From SIG575 sp964507395 (GTDB lineage Bacteria > Bacillota > Clostridia > Oscillospirales > Acutalibacteraceae): 64,000 bases of DNA. Below, one piece after another: positions 25,276 to 34,311 of this stretch (positions are counted from its first letter, which is position 1; the number at the start of each line of letters is the position of its first letter). The notes under the pieces were generated by a model. The model did not search any database. It saw only the letters and a list, made by a program, of their open reading frames with translations, and was not told the DNA's origin. The stretch is from the NCBI GenBank assembly GCA_964507395.1, contig CAZDQE010000003.1, forward strand, positions 12,636-76,635. The letters are read 5' to 3'. The position numbers were made by a program, and so were the translations under genes.

Positions 25276-26841
25276 TTATGCTACTGTATCTTCAATTGAG
25301 ATAAGACCGTTGAATACGCCTACATAAGCATGACCGTTAGGTCCGATTGTGATGGGACCGTAGGAGTTGTTCCAGTTTTTACCGCAACCTGTGAATACTT
25401 TGTAGAGAGTTTCACCTGTTCTGAAATCAACTGCTGTGAAGTACCATGCAACTGCATTGTTGGGAATATCATCGTTCTGAACTCTTGTGTAGAGATAAAG
25501 GATACCGTTTTCTGTTGACATCTTGGGAACAACTGTTGCTGATGCTTCGTCGATTTCCCAGATAATCTCAGCCTTTGTGCAGTCATAGTTCATGTCGATT
25601 CTTGTAACACCGGGTTCACTTGTGGGGTTGTTTACAAGGAAGCCTGCACCTGATTCTGAATAGTTGTTTTCGATGATGAATGAACGGCCGTAAGCTACGA
25701 TTGAGTTTTCACTTACTGATTTGCCTTCAGTGAAGAGGGGAACCTGGTCAACAACTTCACCTGTATCACGGTCATAGATAACAATGTTAACTCTGCTGTC
25801 AGCGTTGTCTGTAATAGCACAGAGCCTTCTTACGCCGATCTGCACAGCATCGTCACCGTCTTTATCATAAACGGGAACATCAAGGAGTGTAGGTGTTGTA
25901 CCTGAACCCTGGTTGATAGCACCGGGTTTAAGAGTTGTACCTCTGTCATAAGGTGTTCTCCATGTGTAGCAGGGAAGTCCGTCTGAACCTATTTCAAAGC
26001 GGTACATAGCTGTATCGGAAACGATGTAGATACCGTCTTCGCAGATTGCGAATGTGTTCTGAATTTCTTCGCCTTCAAGAGTCATGATCTTAACTTCTTC
26101 TGTTTCGGCATCAATGTAACCGACTTCACCGGGACGAGTCATGAACCAGATGTTGCCGTCATAGTCAGGCATAGCGTCTGTAAGGTAAGAGCCTTCGGGA
26201 AGGTATTCGTCGATATCCCACTCTTTTTCAACTTTCCATTCAGGTGTGCCTGATGATTCGTCAACGTAGAAAATCTGAATTACGTTGTCAGAGTTAGCGA
26301 TGATAGGTCTGTCACCGTCGAGAAGGTGGCAGTAAGCACCGCCTGATGTGTCAGATGAAATCTTATCAAAGTCAAGTGTCTTGATAGCTTCAACTGTTGA
26401 TGCACGCTGGGGAAGTCTTGTTTCAGCAAGAATTTCAAGTGTGTCAGCGTCGATGAGAAGAAGGCGGAAGCCGACAACGTTACCGCTGATGCACATGATT
26501 CTGCCCTGAGAGTCAAACATGAGAGTTGCAACGAGGCCGCCGAAAACGTTCATTGAACGGGATTTAACAACGGGGTTGATGCCGAGAGGTCCCATGTAAT
26601 CGTATGTATCTGTGTTGTAAGAGTTACCGTGCATGCCGTTTGTACCTTCAGCTGCAAGATAAGGATGCTGAGGAATAGCAAGATTTCCTTCATCCTCAAG
26701 AGGGTTTGCTACTGCAGCTTCACCGTAGAAAGTGGGGCACTTCTTAGAAACTGCGGGCTGTCTGATCTGACCGCCGGGACTTAAAAACAGCATAAGGAAT
26801 GCTGAAACAGCAGTCAGGATTTTCATGAAAATTGCGTTCAT
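25276..26841 (-). CDS. Secreted beta-propeller-like protein
   Basis: 521 residues with an N-terminal hydrophobic segment (about 6-25) that acts as a signal peptide or anchor. The rest is beta-rich with repeated sheets ending in turns such as DADTLEIL, DYDGNIWFMTRP, DAETEEVKIM, DRDTGEVVDQVP and DFRTGETLYKV, a PQQ/quinoprotein-type propeller pattern. The last blade reads ITIGPNGHAYVG. No catalytic motif is recognisable. A ligand- or glycan-binding role, or an enzyme of the propeller type, are both open. AAAGGAG precedes the ATG. It is monocistronic, with an inverted repeat overlying its promoter region. Confidence 0.78.
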   Translation of the reverse strand: MNAIFMKILTAVSAFLMLFLSPGGQIRQPAVSKKCPTFYGEAAVANPLEDEGNLAIPQHPYLAAEGTNGMHGNSYNTDTYDYMGPLGINPVVKSRSMNVFGGLVATLMFDSQGRIMCISGNVVGFRLLLIDADTLEILAETRLPQRASTVEAIKTLDFDKISSDTSGGAYCHLLDGDRPIIANSDNVIQIFYVDESSGTPEWKVEKEWDIDEYLPEGSYLTDAMPDYDGNIWFMTRPGEVGYIDAETEEVKIMTLEGEEIQNTFAICEDGIYIVSDTAMYRFEIGSDGLPCYTWRTPYDRGTTLKPGAINQGSGTTPTLLDVPVYDKDGDDAVQIGVRRLCAITDNADSRVNIVIYDRDTGEVVDQVPLFTEGKSVSENSIVAYGRSFIIENNYSESGAGFLVNNPTSEPGVTRIDMNYDCTKAEIIWEIDEASATVVPKMSTENGILYLYTRVQNDDIPNNAVAWYFTAVDFRTGETLYKVFTGCGKNWNNSYGPITIGPNGHAYVGVFNGLISIEDTVA

Positions 26842-26868
26842 GTTTCCAATCTCCTTTTTGAAATTTGT

Positions 26869-26939
26869 TTTAATACTTTTTAATTAGCGTATTAAAATGT
26901 ATCAAAGGAAATTATACCTGTTTTTTTGACAAAAAGCAA
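26869..26939 (-). promoter_or_regulatory. Promoter and candidate operator of the beta-propeller gene
   Basis: Minus-strand TTGCTT (26934-26939), a 17-base spacer and TATAAT (26911-26916). Just downstream, TTTAATAC (26869-26876) and GTATTAAA (26889-26896) form an inverted repeat with a 12-base gap, well placed for a repressor. Confidence 0.6.
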
Positions 26940-26948
26940 TAATTGTCC

Positions 26949-26984
26949 AAAAAAATGCCTGTAGAAAATCTACAGGCGTTTTTG
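26949..26984 (-). terminator. Terminator of the PHP-domain gene
   Basis: GCCTGTAGA and TCTACAGGC (26957-26977) with T runs on both sides; on the minus strand CATTTTTTTGG follows. It also has terminator form in the plus direction. Confidence 0.8.
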
Positions 26985-27026
26985 TTCAAAATAAATGAAA
27001 ATTATTAATAAATTGTTAAGTAATTA

Positions 27027-28532
27027 TTAACCGAAGATATTTACAATAAGGTTAACGGGGAGAATCTTTGCAAGAAGTCTTACAGGTGTGTCACAGATAG
27101 CAGAAGCAATTTTGCCCCAATCGAAGAATTTACCGAAATCATCGCTTGTGGGAACACCGTCATAGTCGAGAGCGAAAGGCTGTGTATACATAACGCCGCC
27201 CTTGCCGTAAGCTTCAGCTCTTACGTAGTTTCCGATTTCGTCTGAATAATCGTCAAGGTCAATAGAGTTACCGACATGAATAACTTTGCCGTTTGCAATC
27301 CAGTGAATAACGAGAGCGTTTTCTGCTGTAAGAGTGATTGTGTCATTTTCTTCGTCAACCTCTACGTTTGTAAAGAGAGGACGCTCTTCGCCGTCGGGAG
27401 CCTCGTATTTCTGAGCTGAATTGCCTTCAGCCATTTGTGCATCACTTTTTTCAATAATGCCGTCAAGCTCTGATGCCATTGAGAGAGCATCTTCTGTGCC
27501 GATTACTTTGAGTTCATCTCTGAGTGTTACAAGCTCGTCGTAGTTGCCTACATATTTACTTGCAGGGAAAAACTCACCGTTCAGAAGGTTGTTCTTAAGG
27601 TTTTCAGAAGTCAGGCTGCTCATGTAATGCATTGTGTAGCCTGAGTCAACGATTTTAAGGTTGTGAGCATCAGTTGATGCGATTGCGAAAACATTTCTGC
27701 CGAGAGGAAGAAGGTCCTGAAGCATAATATCCCAGAGCTTTCTGTCAAAGCGTGTTCTGCTGTCGCCCTTACTGTTGATATCAATACCGATGCATGAATT
27801 GTATTTGAGAAGAAGGTTTTCAAACTTTCTGATTTTGTAGTTGTAAGATAAATTGTTTTTGTTGTAAGCGTCTGCAGTGTAAACCTCTTTCTTTGCACTG
27901 GTGTACTCACCGGGATGGTTGATAACACATACGCCGCCGAGTGCATCAATGTTGCTGAGAACAGTTTCATAATCGCTTGTACCGCCAATACGGTTGTGGC
28001 CGTAATCTACAAACCATGTATTGACATGAGCATTGTTGAAGGATGTACCGTTCTGCTCGTTGCCGAAGGGAACGCCCATCATATCCTTGCCGCCATCCTG
28101 AGCGTAATACTGGTCGCCTGAAGAAGCAGTTGTAACTGTGTATGCCTTGCCGTTTGAAGCAAGTCCTGATTCGTAAAGTGCCTCATTTGCAATTGGGCCG
28201 TTCTGAAAAAGGCTGGCAAGCTTCATGATAGGAATATATTTGGGGGACGTGAAACTGTAGAAGGTTGTACTGTGGTCAGTAACTGCATAGATATCAAATG
28301 CCAGATCATAATGTCTTTCAGCCATTTCAGTGAGTGTGTTGTTACCGTCACTGAAGGTTGTGTGTGAATGAAGGTCAGCTTTATAAACATTGTCATTTTC
28401 AAAATCAACGTTTTCATAAGGGTTGTCGATTGTGTAATCAATGTCTGTGCCGTCAGCAGCCATTGCCGTGGGAGCGATAGAGAAGAGCATCAGAACGCTC
28501 ATGAGAACGGCTAAAACTTTTTTGAATTTCAT
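27027..28532 (-). CDS. Secreted PHP-domain metal-dependent hydrolase
   Basis: 501 residues from the ATG at 28532 behind GGAGG. A signal peptide (about 1-26, ending PTAMAAD) precedes a PHP-type core: ADLHSHTTFSDGNNTLTEMAERHYDLAFDIYAVTDHSTT supplies the first His/Asp cluster, VCVINHPGEYT the middle one and FAIASTDAHNLK the last. PHP enzymes are usually cytosolic phosphatases or nucleases, so a secreted form suggests removal of phosphate or phosphodiester groups outside the cell. A C-terminal beta domain (about 400-470) is followed by a hydrophobic amphipathic tail (LLAKILPVNLIVNIFG), similar to two other secreted proteins here. Confidence 0.88.
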   Translation of the reverse strand: MKFKKVLAVLMSVLMLFSIAPTAMAADGTDIDYTIDNPYENVDFENDNVYKADLHSHTTFSDGNNTLTEMAERHYDLAFDIYAVTDHSTTFYSFTSPKYIPIMKLASLFQNGPIANEALYESGLASNGKAYTVTTASSGDQYYAQDGGKDMMGVPFGNEQNGTSFNNAHVNTWFVDYGHNRIGGTSDYETVLSNIDALGGVCVINHPGEYTSAKKEVYTADAYNKNNLSYNYKIRKFENLLLKYNSCIGIDINSKGDSRTRFDRKLWDIMLQDLLPLGRNVFAIASTDAHNLKIVDSGYTMHYMSSLTSENLKNNLLNGEFFPASKYVGNYDELVTLRDELKVIGTEDALSMASELDGIIEKSDAQMAEGNSAQKYEAPDGEERPLFTNVEVDEENDTITLTAENALVIHWIANGKVIHVGNSIDLDDYSDEIGNYVRAEAYGKGGVMYTQPFALDYDGVPTSDDFGKFFDWGKIASAICDTPVRLLAKILPVNLIVNIFG

Positions 28533-28570
28533 TATGTATTCCTCCTTGTGGAATAGTTTCTGATAGAATA

Positions 28571-28599
28571 ATGCTAGCACATTTTTCAAAATCCGTCAA
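28571..28599 (-). promoter_or_regulatory. Promoter of the PHP-domain gene
   Basis: Minus-strand TTGACG (28594-28599), a 17-base spacer and TAGCAT (28571-28576), about 40 bases before the start. Confidence 0.55.
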
Positions 28600-28604
28600 T
28601 AAAA

Positions 28605-28784
28605 TCACAAAATTTTGTTGAAAATGCAATTGGCTGTCGCAGTAGGTTTTTCAAGACCGTGGGGGTGATGGTTGCAACCGGATTTGATGAAAATTTCAAT
28701 GGGAGGTCCTGCCTTCTCGTAAGCTTTTTCAATTAAGATTCCGTTTTCAACATAGGGCGCGATCGTGTCACTGTCGAAATCATT
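28605..28784 (-). pseudogene. C-terminal relic of an alpha/beta-hydrolase (esterase-like) gene
   Basis: On the minus strand, 59 codons end in a stop at 28605-28607 and read DSDTIAPYVENGILIEKAYE, then GPPIEIFIKSGCNHHPHGLEKPT. This looks like the end of an alpha/beta-hydrolase or esterase, with the acid Asp in the D-D-x-V-x-P-Y-type segment and the catalytic His in GCNHHPHGL. An in-frame stop lies directly before it, and there is no start codon or upstream part. The rest of the 28533-28971 gap holds the PHP promoter and the promoter of the next plus-strand gene. It is a dead remnant of a longer gene. Confidence 0.7.
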
Positions 28785-28924
28785 TCACAGCATATTTTCA
28801 CCTTTTTTGTGTTTTTGTTTATTGTAGCACCTTTGAAGATAAATGCAAAAAATTCTCTCAGATTCTTCGCTTCGTTCAAGGATAACCGGAGCATTTTAGT
28901 TCAAACAAAATAATTATTTTTGAC

Positions 28925-28952
28925 TTGCTTTTTTGAGTTTAGATTGTATAAT
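28925..28952 (+). promoter_or_regulatory. Promoter of the Gfo/Idh/MocA gene
   Basis: TTGCTT (28925-28930), a 16-base spacer and TATAAT (28947-28952), 19 bases before the GTG start. Confidence 0.55.
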
Positions 28953-28971
28953 AAAAGCAGAGGTGATTTCT

Positions 28972-29955
28972 GTGAAAAAAATAAGATTTGGTATTGTAGG
29001 CACAGGCACAATTGCTCACCGATTTGCAAATGCAATAAAAAATATTGAAGAGGCGGAGCTTGTTGCAGTTGCATCACGCACAAGAGAAAACGCTGAAAAG
29101 TTCGGTAATGAATTTTCAATTCCCGTACGCTTTGACAACTATGAAAAAATGGCAGAGTCTGATGTGATTGATGCGGCATATATCGCAGTTCCGCATTCGG
29201 GGCACATTACTTGCTCATGCCTTATGATGAACGGCGGAAAACACGTTCTCTGCGAAAAGCCTATGGCAGTAAACAAAAGAGAAGCTGAGGAAATGTTTGC
29301 GTGTGCGGAAAAGAACAATGTTTTTCTTATGGAAGCCATGTGGGCACGTCTTGTTCCGGGAACAATAAAAATGCTGGAGCTTGTGGAAAAAGGAGTTCTC
29401 GGTGATATTCTTGCAGTTGAAGGAAAATTCTGCTACACGATGGATGAGGACGAAATGGACCATCATGTGTTTAAACCCGAACACGGCGGAGGCTCTCTTC
29501 TTGATGTTGGCGTTTACGGACTTAACTTTGCAAGCTGGTATCTTGGAAAAGATGTTGAAGAAATAAACGCTCAGTGTTCTCTTTATAACGGCACAGACAG
29601 TCACACAGCAGTTCTGATGAAATATAAAAACAGCTCCATTGCAGATATTTCAAGTGCAACACTTCTCAGAAAACCAAACGAAGGCTTTGTTTACGGCAGT
29701 AAAGGCTATGTTTATCTCCCGAGGTTTTATGCTCCTCAGGAAATAAAGCTTCAGTTCAACAACGGAGAAATCGAAACAATCTCAGTGCCGTACAGAGGAA
29801 ACGGTTTTGAAGAGCAGATTTCTCATGTCTGTGAATGTATTTCAAAAGGTCTGAAAACAAGTCCGGTTGTTACTCCCGAACAAACTGTTTTTATTACAGA
29901 GCAAATGGATAAAATCAGAAAGATGATTGGTGTTGAATATCCGCAGGATAAATAA
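28972..29955 (+). CDS. Gfo/Idh/MocA-family NAD(P)-dependent oxidoreductase
   Basis: 327 residues from the GTG at 28972, which follows AGAGGTG. The Rossmann start is IRFGIVGTGTIAHRFANAI; then come the AAYIAVPHSGH strand and the family's EKP motif in HVLCEKPMAVNKREAEEMF. The C-terminal beta-sheet domain begins GDILAVEGKFCY and has GGGSLLDVGVYGLNFASWYLG. The family oxidises or reduces sugars, inositols or dihydrodiols. The exact substrate is unknown. A trans-dihydrodiol dehydrogenase-like or sugar dehydrogenase role is most likely. A decayed secreted-protein gene follows 24 bases later. Confidence 0.92.
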   Translation: MKKIRFGIVGTGTIAHRFANAIKNIEEAELVAVASRTRENAEKFGNEFSIPVRFDNYEKMAESDVIDAAYIAVPHSGHITCSCLMMNGGKHVLCEKPMAVNKREAEEMFACAEKNNVFLMEAMWARLVPGTIKMLELVEKGVLGDILAVEGKFCYTMDEDEMDHHVFKPEHGGGSLLDVGVYGLNFASWYLGKDVEEINAQCSLYNGTDSHTAVLMKYKNSSIADISSATLLRKPNEGFVYGSKGYVYLPRFYAPQEIKLQFNNGEIETISVPYRGNGFEEQISHVCECISKGLKTSPVVTPEQTVFITEQMDKIRKMIGVEYPQDK

Positions 29956-29979
29956 AATTCACGTCAAGGAGGAAAATTT

Positions 29980-30460
29980 ATGGAAAAGGTTTTAAGTCTG
30001 ATTCCGGCACTCATCATGCTTGTGATGATACCGCTTGAAATTTCTGCAATTGACGGCAGTGAAAATGAGGAAGTCACACTTGACGATTACAAGCTTCTTG
30101 CAGAAAATCCGTCAGTCAGTGCAGAGGTGAGAACAAGAAAAAAGTAGACAGACTTCGTATGTATGTAGACGAAGAAAATCCTCTTTTTATGATAAGAAAC
30201 TGTCCCCGATATCTTCCTGATCCCACAGCATAAGACATTGAATACGAAGCGGTACTTACCTATTATGCTTTGCCCGAAGATGTGAGAAATTTTTCAGTAA
30301 TTTACATTGACGAGGGACCTACATATCTTACACCACAGGAACAGCTTGATTTCTGGGATGAAATGCTGGGATATACTGATGAATACAATGTTCCCATTGT
30401 TGCCCAGTCAGAATGCTTCTGCACAATTCTTGTGAAAAAGAGTTTCCGGGGTTTTGATAT
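29980..30460 (+). pseudogene. Decayed gene for a secreted protein (frameshift, nonsense codon, lost 3' end)
   Basis: A good start (AAGGAGG, then ATG 29980) opens with a signal peptide (VLSLIPALIMLVMIPLEISA), but the frame stops at 30145 after 55 codons. The matching continuation lies in another frame from a run of A residues at about 30138-30143. It is broken again by TAA at 30231 and then reads YYALPEDVRNFSVIYIDEGP and LTPQEQLDFWDEMLGYTDEY up to about 30450, where it runs into the 3' end of the GH92 gene. I do not recognise the family. It was probably part of a unit with the upstream oxidoreductase gene. Confidence 0.72.
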
Positions 30461-30463
30461 TTA

Positions 30464-32533
30464 TTATTCTTCGATTTCTTTCATTATCTCATCGTATGTG
30501 ATGGTGTTTCCGTATTTTGTGAAGTCTGCTTTTTTGCCGAGGATTCGTATATTTTTAACCATTGGCTTGCAGTTGGTGTAGATGGGTTTGCCGGGAGTAA
30601 TGGGATATATGCCGAGACATGAGAATATGTACCATGCTGCCATTGAGCCGTTATCTTCATCTCCGGGGAAGCCGTCATCTTTCCATGAGAATCCCTCGCT
30701 GCAAATCTTCTTGAGCCAATATTCCGTCTTTTCGGGATGACCGAGATATGTGTAGATAAACGGAATGTGGAAGCTGGGCTGATTGGATATCGCACACTGA
30801 CCCCAATCGCAGACAGCCATCTCGGTCATTTCGTGGATTTCGTAGTTATATCCGCCAACTCTGTAATCTGCAGGTGCGGAGAAAAATTCATCAAGCTTTT
30901 TAATAAGACCATCCTTGCCGCCGTAGAGCGATGCAAGACCGTCAATGTCATGCTGCACTGCAAATGTTGTCTGCCACGCAGCGGCCTCTGTATAATCTCC
31001 GCCCCATTTTATAGGGTCAAAATCAGGCTTGAAGTTTCCCTCGGAATCCTTGGGACGCATAAAGCCTGTTTCACTGTCAAAGATATTCTTGTAATTTTTT
31101 GAACGCAGGAGATATTTGTCTCTCTTGTCGCTTTCACCTAATATGTCAGCCACGGTAGCAAGGCAATCGTCAAAGTACGCTGCATCAAGAGTGAGGTTTA
31201 CACTCTCTTTGAATTTGTCGCAAGGTACGTAACCTGATTTCAGATACTCCTCGCAACCCTCTCTGCCGTATGCAGCAACAGTGGAAGATTTGTTTGCGTG
31301 GTGCTCCATACCCTCAAAGGCGATTTTGAGTAAATCTTTTGAAATGAGATTTTTCGTAGCAACATCGGCAATTACTGCATCAATAGCGGTGCTGGGCATG
31401 CAGTTCTGAGCATCTCCTGCGGTCCAACGGGGCAGCCATCCGCCGTCAATATAGTCCTGAATATATCCTTCAATTATTTCGGGAAGAATATCTTTAGCCA
31501 CTATTGAATAGAAAGGATAGTTGGTGCGGTATGTGTCCCAGAAGCCGTTATCCGTGTATCTCACACCGTCAAGCACCTCATCTCTGCTCGGTGAATAGTG
31601 AATGGGATTACCGTTTTCGTCAGGCTCGTATGCCTTGTGGGGATAGAGGAAAGTACGGTACATACAACTGTAGAATGTTTTCATCGTATCTTCATCTGCA
31701 TCAATTTCAATCTTGCTGAGATATTTATTCCATATACGTTCATTTTCAGCTTTGAGTTCATCAAAGCTGACGTAAACAGAATCGTGCTGAAGATTTCTCA
31801 CTGCCTGCTCATAGCTTATAAATGATGTGGCAACGGTGAACGTAACATCTTTTTTCTTAAGTGCAATATGAATACCTGTGCCCTCGCCCTTAATGTGAAG
31901 GCTGTGCTCGGTGTCGCAGGTGTCCCTGCTGCCTGTGAGAATCTTGTCAGCATCAACAGAGTCTTCATCAAACTGGAAAACATAATAACCTTTGAGTGTG
32001 CCTTTGTCGTGACTCTTTTTACCGCGGTTGCAGTCAGTCTGGCAATAAAGGCGGTTAGTTTCCTTGTCAAATTCGTATTCGCAATTGAATTTTACCGGCA
32101 AAACAGAAATGTAACGGTCAAAATCCTTTTTGAAACTTAATTTTACACAAGCACCGTATTCAGTAGGTGTAAGTTCAAAATCGCAGAACGGTCTCTTAAG
32201 ATAGCATTTAAGATAATGTGGTTGTAAAATTGCCTTGTCGGGGTCGTATCCTGACCAGCAATCTTCAAAATCCACATAAGGTTTCTCAATCTGGGGCATC
32301 ATAGTAAAAGCACTATGGTCGCTTATCCACGGACTTGGCTGACGGGTGAGTCGTATGCCCTCAACGGAGCGGTCATCGGGATGATAGTACCAGCTTCCGC
32401 GGGACGTTTCTGTCTGAAGGCTGAATGCTGCAAACCCGAAAGGCTTCTGCACCAAGGGCAAAGTGTTACCCTGAGAAAATCTGTGAAGAGATTTTGAACC
32501 CTGTTTTATATTTACGTATTTAAGATAATTCAT
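30464..32533 (-). CDS. GH92 alpha-mannosidase
   Basis: 689 residues without a signal peptide. It has an N-terminal beta-sandwich (1-about 240) and an (alpha/alpha)6 domain with the GH92 signatures DNGFWDTYRTNYPFYSI, GGWLPRWTAGDAQNCM, SNQPSFHIPFIYTYLGHP and the catalytic-acid region GFPGDEDNGSMAAWYIF. GH92 enzymes are calcium-dependent exo-alpha-mannosidases that trim host or yeast N-glycans; most characterised ones are exported by Bacteroides. The cytosolic location here, as for GH38 at 4371-7463, implies uptake of oligosaccharides before cleavage. The ribosome binding site is weak (GTGGG). It is divergent from the second two-component system. Confidence 0.94.
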   Translation of the reverse strand: MNYLKYVNIKQGSKSLHRFSQGNTLPLVQKPFGFAAFSLQTETSRGSWYYHPDDRSVEGIRLTRQPSPWISDHSAFTMMPQIEKPYVDFEDCWSGYDPDKAILQPHYLKCYLKRPFCDFELTPTEYGACVKLSFKKDFDRYISVLPVKFNCEYEFDKETNRLYCQTDCNRGKKSHDKGTLKGYYVFQFDEDSVDADKILTGSRDTCDTEHSLHIKGEGTGIHIALKKKDVTFTVATSFISYEQAVRNLQHDSVYVSFDELKAENERIWNKYLSKIEIDADEDTMKTFYSCMYRTFLYPHKAYEPDENGNPIHYSPSRDEVLDGVRYTDNGFWDTYRTNYPFYSIVAKDILPEIIEGYIQDYIDGGWLPRWTAGDAQNCMPSTAIDAVIADVATKNLISKDLLKIAFEGMEHHANKSSTVAAYGREGCEEYLKSGYVPCDKFKESVNLTLDAAYFDDCLATVADILGESDKRDKYLLRSKNYKNIFDSETGFMRPKDSEGNFKPDFDPIKWGGDYTEAAAWQTTFAVQHDIDGLASLYGGKDGLIKKLDEFFSAPADYRVGGYNYEIHEMTEMAVCDWGQCAISNQPSFHIPFIYTYLGHPEKTEYWLKKICSEGFSWKDDGFPGDEDNGSMAAWYIFSCLGIYPITPGKPIYTNCKPMVKNIRILGKKADFTKYGNTITYDEIMKEIEE

Positions 32534-32565
32534 AAAAAATACCCACTTTCACCTGTTATATTGAT

Positions 32566-32594
32566 ATGATAGCATATACTTATAAATCTTGCAA
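32566..32594 (-). promoter_or_regulatory. Promoter of the GH92 gene
   Basis: Minus-strand TTGCAA (32589-32594), a 17-base spacer and TATCAT (32566-32571), 33 bases before the start. Confidence 0.62.
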
Positions 32595-32634
32595 GGATGA
32601 TATGAAAAAACGCCGAGCGGTGATTTTTATATTG

Positions 32635-32663
32635 TTGAAATATGAAATCAAACATGATATACT
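32635..32663 (+). promoter_or_regulatory. Promoter of the second two-component operon
   Basis: TTGAAA (32635-32640), a 17-base spacer and TATACT (32658-32663), 21 bases before the ATG at 32684. Confidence 0.65.
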
Positions 32664-32683
32664 GAAAAAAGAGGTGTTTTGAG

Positions 32684-33343
32684 ATGAAAACTGAAATTTT
32701 GCTTGTTGAAGATGATATATATTTGCGTGAAGGTCTGTCAGAAATGCTGACAAACCAAGGATATGACGTAACTCTTGCTGAAAATTTTGTGAAGGCACAG
32801 GAGAAAATCAAAGAAAATTTTGACCTTGTGATTCTTGATATTATGCTTCCTGACGGAAACGGTCTTGAGCTTTGTCAGAAAATCAGAGCGAAAGGCGGCA
32901 GTGTGCCAATACTTTTTCTTACTGCCTGCGATGATGAAATTCAGATTGTCAGAGGTCTTGACGCAGGTGCTGACGATTATGTTACAAAGCCTTTCAGACT
33001 TCTTGAACTTTTGTCACGAATCCGCGCATTGCTGAGAAGAAGCAATAATCAGTTTATGGGCGACAAAAATATTGCCCTTAATGCGGAAAATATGACTGTT
33101 TTAAAGAACGGAAGAATTATTTCTCTGACGCCTACTGAGTACATGATTCTCAGAACGCTGATGCAGAATAAAGGTGTTATCGTCACAAGAAATGTGCTTC
33201 TTGAAAAAATATGGGACTGTGACGAAAGCTTTATTGATGACAATACACTTTCAGTTCACGTCAGCAGACTTCGTGAAAAAATCGGCGGTGAAAACATTGT
33301 TACTGTCAGAGGCGTAGGCTACAGATGGGAGGAAAGCAAATGA
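32684..33343 (+). CDS. OmpR-family response regulator of an ABC-transporter module
   Basis: 219 residues. Receiver domain with E9/D10/D11, phospho-acceptor D52 in LDIMLPDGNG, the T in FLTACDD and K in VTKPF. A winged helix (about 125-219) carries LTPTEYMILRTLM and NTLSVHVSRLREKI. The operon order, regulator then kinase with an ABC ATPase and FtsX-type permease downstream, is that of the peptide-antibiotic response modules (BceRS-BceAB and relatives). An inverted repeat TTACG-N4-CGTAA before the transporter genes is a likely binding site. The gene overlaps the kinase gene by four bases. Confidence 0.94.
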   Translation: MKTEILLVEDDIYLREGLSEMLTNQGYDVTLAENFVKAQEKIKENFDLVILDIMLPDGNGLELCQKIRAKGGSVPILFLTACDDEIQIVRGLDAGADDYVTKPFRLLELLSRIRALLRRSNNQFMGDKNIALNAENMTVLKNGRIISLTPTEYMILRTLMQNKGVIVTRNVLLEKIWDCDESFIDDNTLSVHVSRLREKIGGENIVTVRGVGYRWEESK

Positions 33344-34311
33344 CGGGACTTGAAATTTTCCTCTGTATTTTTTCGGGAATACTGTTGATAACCTCTGCCT
33401 TTCTCGCTGTTGCATACTTTAAAAACAAAAAAGAAATTTTAAAGCTTTCACAAAAAACAGATGCATTTCTGCAGAGTGGAGAAAGAATAAATATCAGCAC
33501 AAAAGATAATGCCGTAGCGGCTTTGCAGAACAGTCTGTCAGACATTGAAAACAGACTGATTCTCGAAAAAGAAAACACACGTCATCAGTCTGAGAAACAT
33601 GCTGATTTTATAGCAGATGTTTCCCATCAATTGAAAACTCCCCTTGCAGGGCTCAAACTTTATTGTGAGATGGATAAGGCGCAGCGAGAAAATCCTTACT
33701 CTGAAAAAGAATTACAGCTTATTGAAAAAATGGAAAACCTCATCAGAAATCTTCTCAAACTTGAAAAGCTTCGTTCTGATACCTATACAATGGATTTTAC
33801 CGAACAGAAGGTGGAAAATATCATAGGCGAGCTTATCGGTGAAAATGAACATCTTTTCACGGGTAAAAAGTTTTCAGTTTCAGGGAATGCCGTTTTGCGG
33901 TGCGATAAGCAGTGGCTCAGCGAGGCACTTGGCAATATCATAAAAAACGCAGGCGAGCATACACCCGAAGACGGAAAAATCAGTATTTCAATCGCAGAAA
34001 CAGAAAAGACGGTAATAATATCCGTGGAAGACAACGGCGGCGGAATAAACGAAAAGGAGCTTCCGAAGCTTTTTAACAGATTTTACAAGGCGGAAAACGC
34101 ATCAGCCGACAGTGCAGGAATCGGAATGTCGATTTCAAAGGCAATTGTCGAAAAACATCACGGCACAATTTCCGCAGAAAACGGAGAAGAGGGCTTGAAG
34201 GTTATTATGTGCCTGCCGAAATTTGACGGAGAAATTAAAATTTATCATTGCCTTCCCCTCGAGGGGAAGGTGGGTTTTGCAACGCAAAACTCGGATGAGG
34301 TGGAAAGGTAA
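33340..34311 (+). CDS. Sensor histidine kinase with a repeat-derived C-terminus
   Basis: 323 residues from ATG 33340, which follows GGGAGG and overlaps the regulator stop. A single membrane helix (about 5-25) is followed by a short linker, the phospho-His in ADVSHQLKTPLAGL, N box IIKNAGEH, G1 DNGGGI and G2 SAGIGMSI. There is no outer sensor domain, as in BceS-type kinases that learn of the drug from the transporter. The ATPase domain proper ends near VIMCLPKF. The last 20 residues (304-323, CLPLEGKVGFATQNSDEVER) are encoded by a dispersed palindromic repeat that has replaced the original end. Confidence 0.9.
   Translation: MTGLEIFLCIFSGILLITSAFLAVAYFKNKKEILKLSQKTDAFLQSGERINISTKDNAVAALQNSLSDIENRLILEKENTRHQSEKHADFIADVSHQLKTPLAGLKLYCEMDKAQRENPYSEKELQLIEKMENLIRNLLKLEKLRSDTYTMDFTEQKVENIIGELIGENEHLFTGKKFSVSGNAVLRCDKQWLSEALGNIIKNAGEHTPEDGKISISIAETEKTVIISVEDNGGGINEKELPKLFNRFYKAENASADSAGIGMSISKAIVEKHHGTISAENGEEGLKVIMCLPKFDGEIKIYHCLPLEGKVGFATQNSDEVER

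Noticed and set aside
30270..30581. 103-codon plus-strand frame starting MPEDVRNFSV
   Set aside because: It is the broken end of the pseudogene from 29980 and then runs antisense into the GH92 gene; it has no ribosome binding site.
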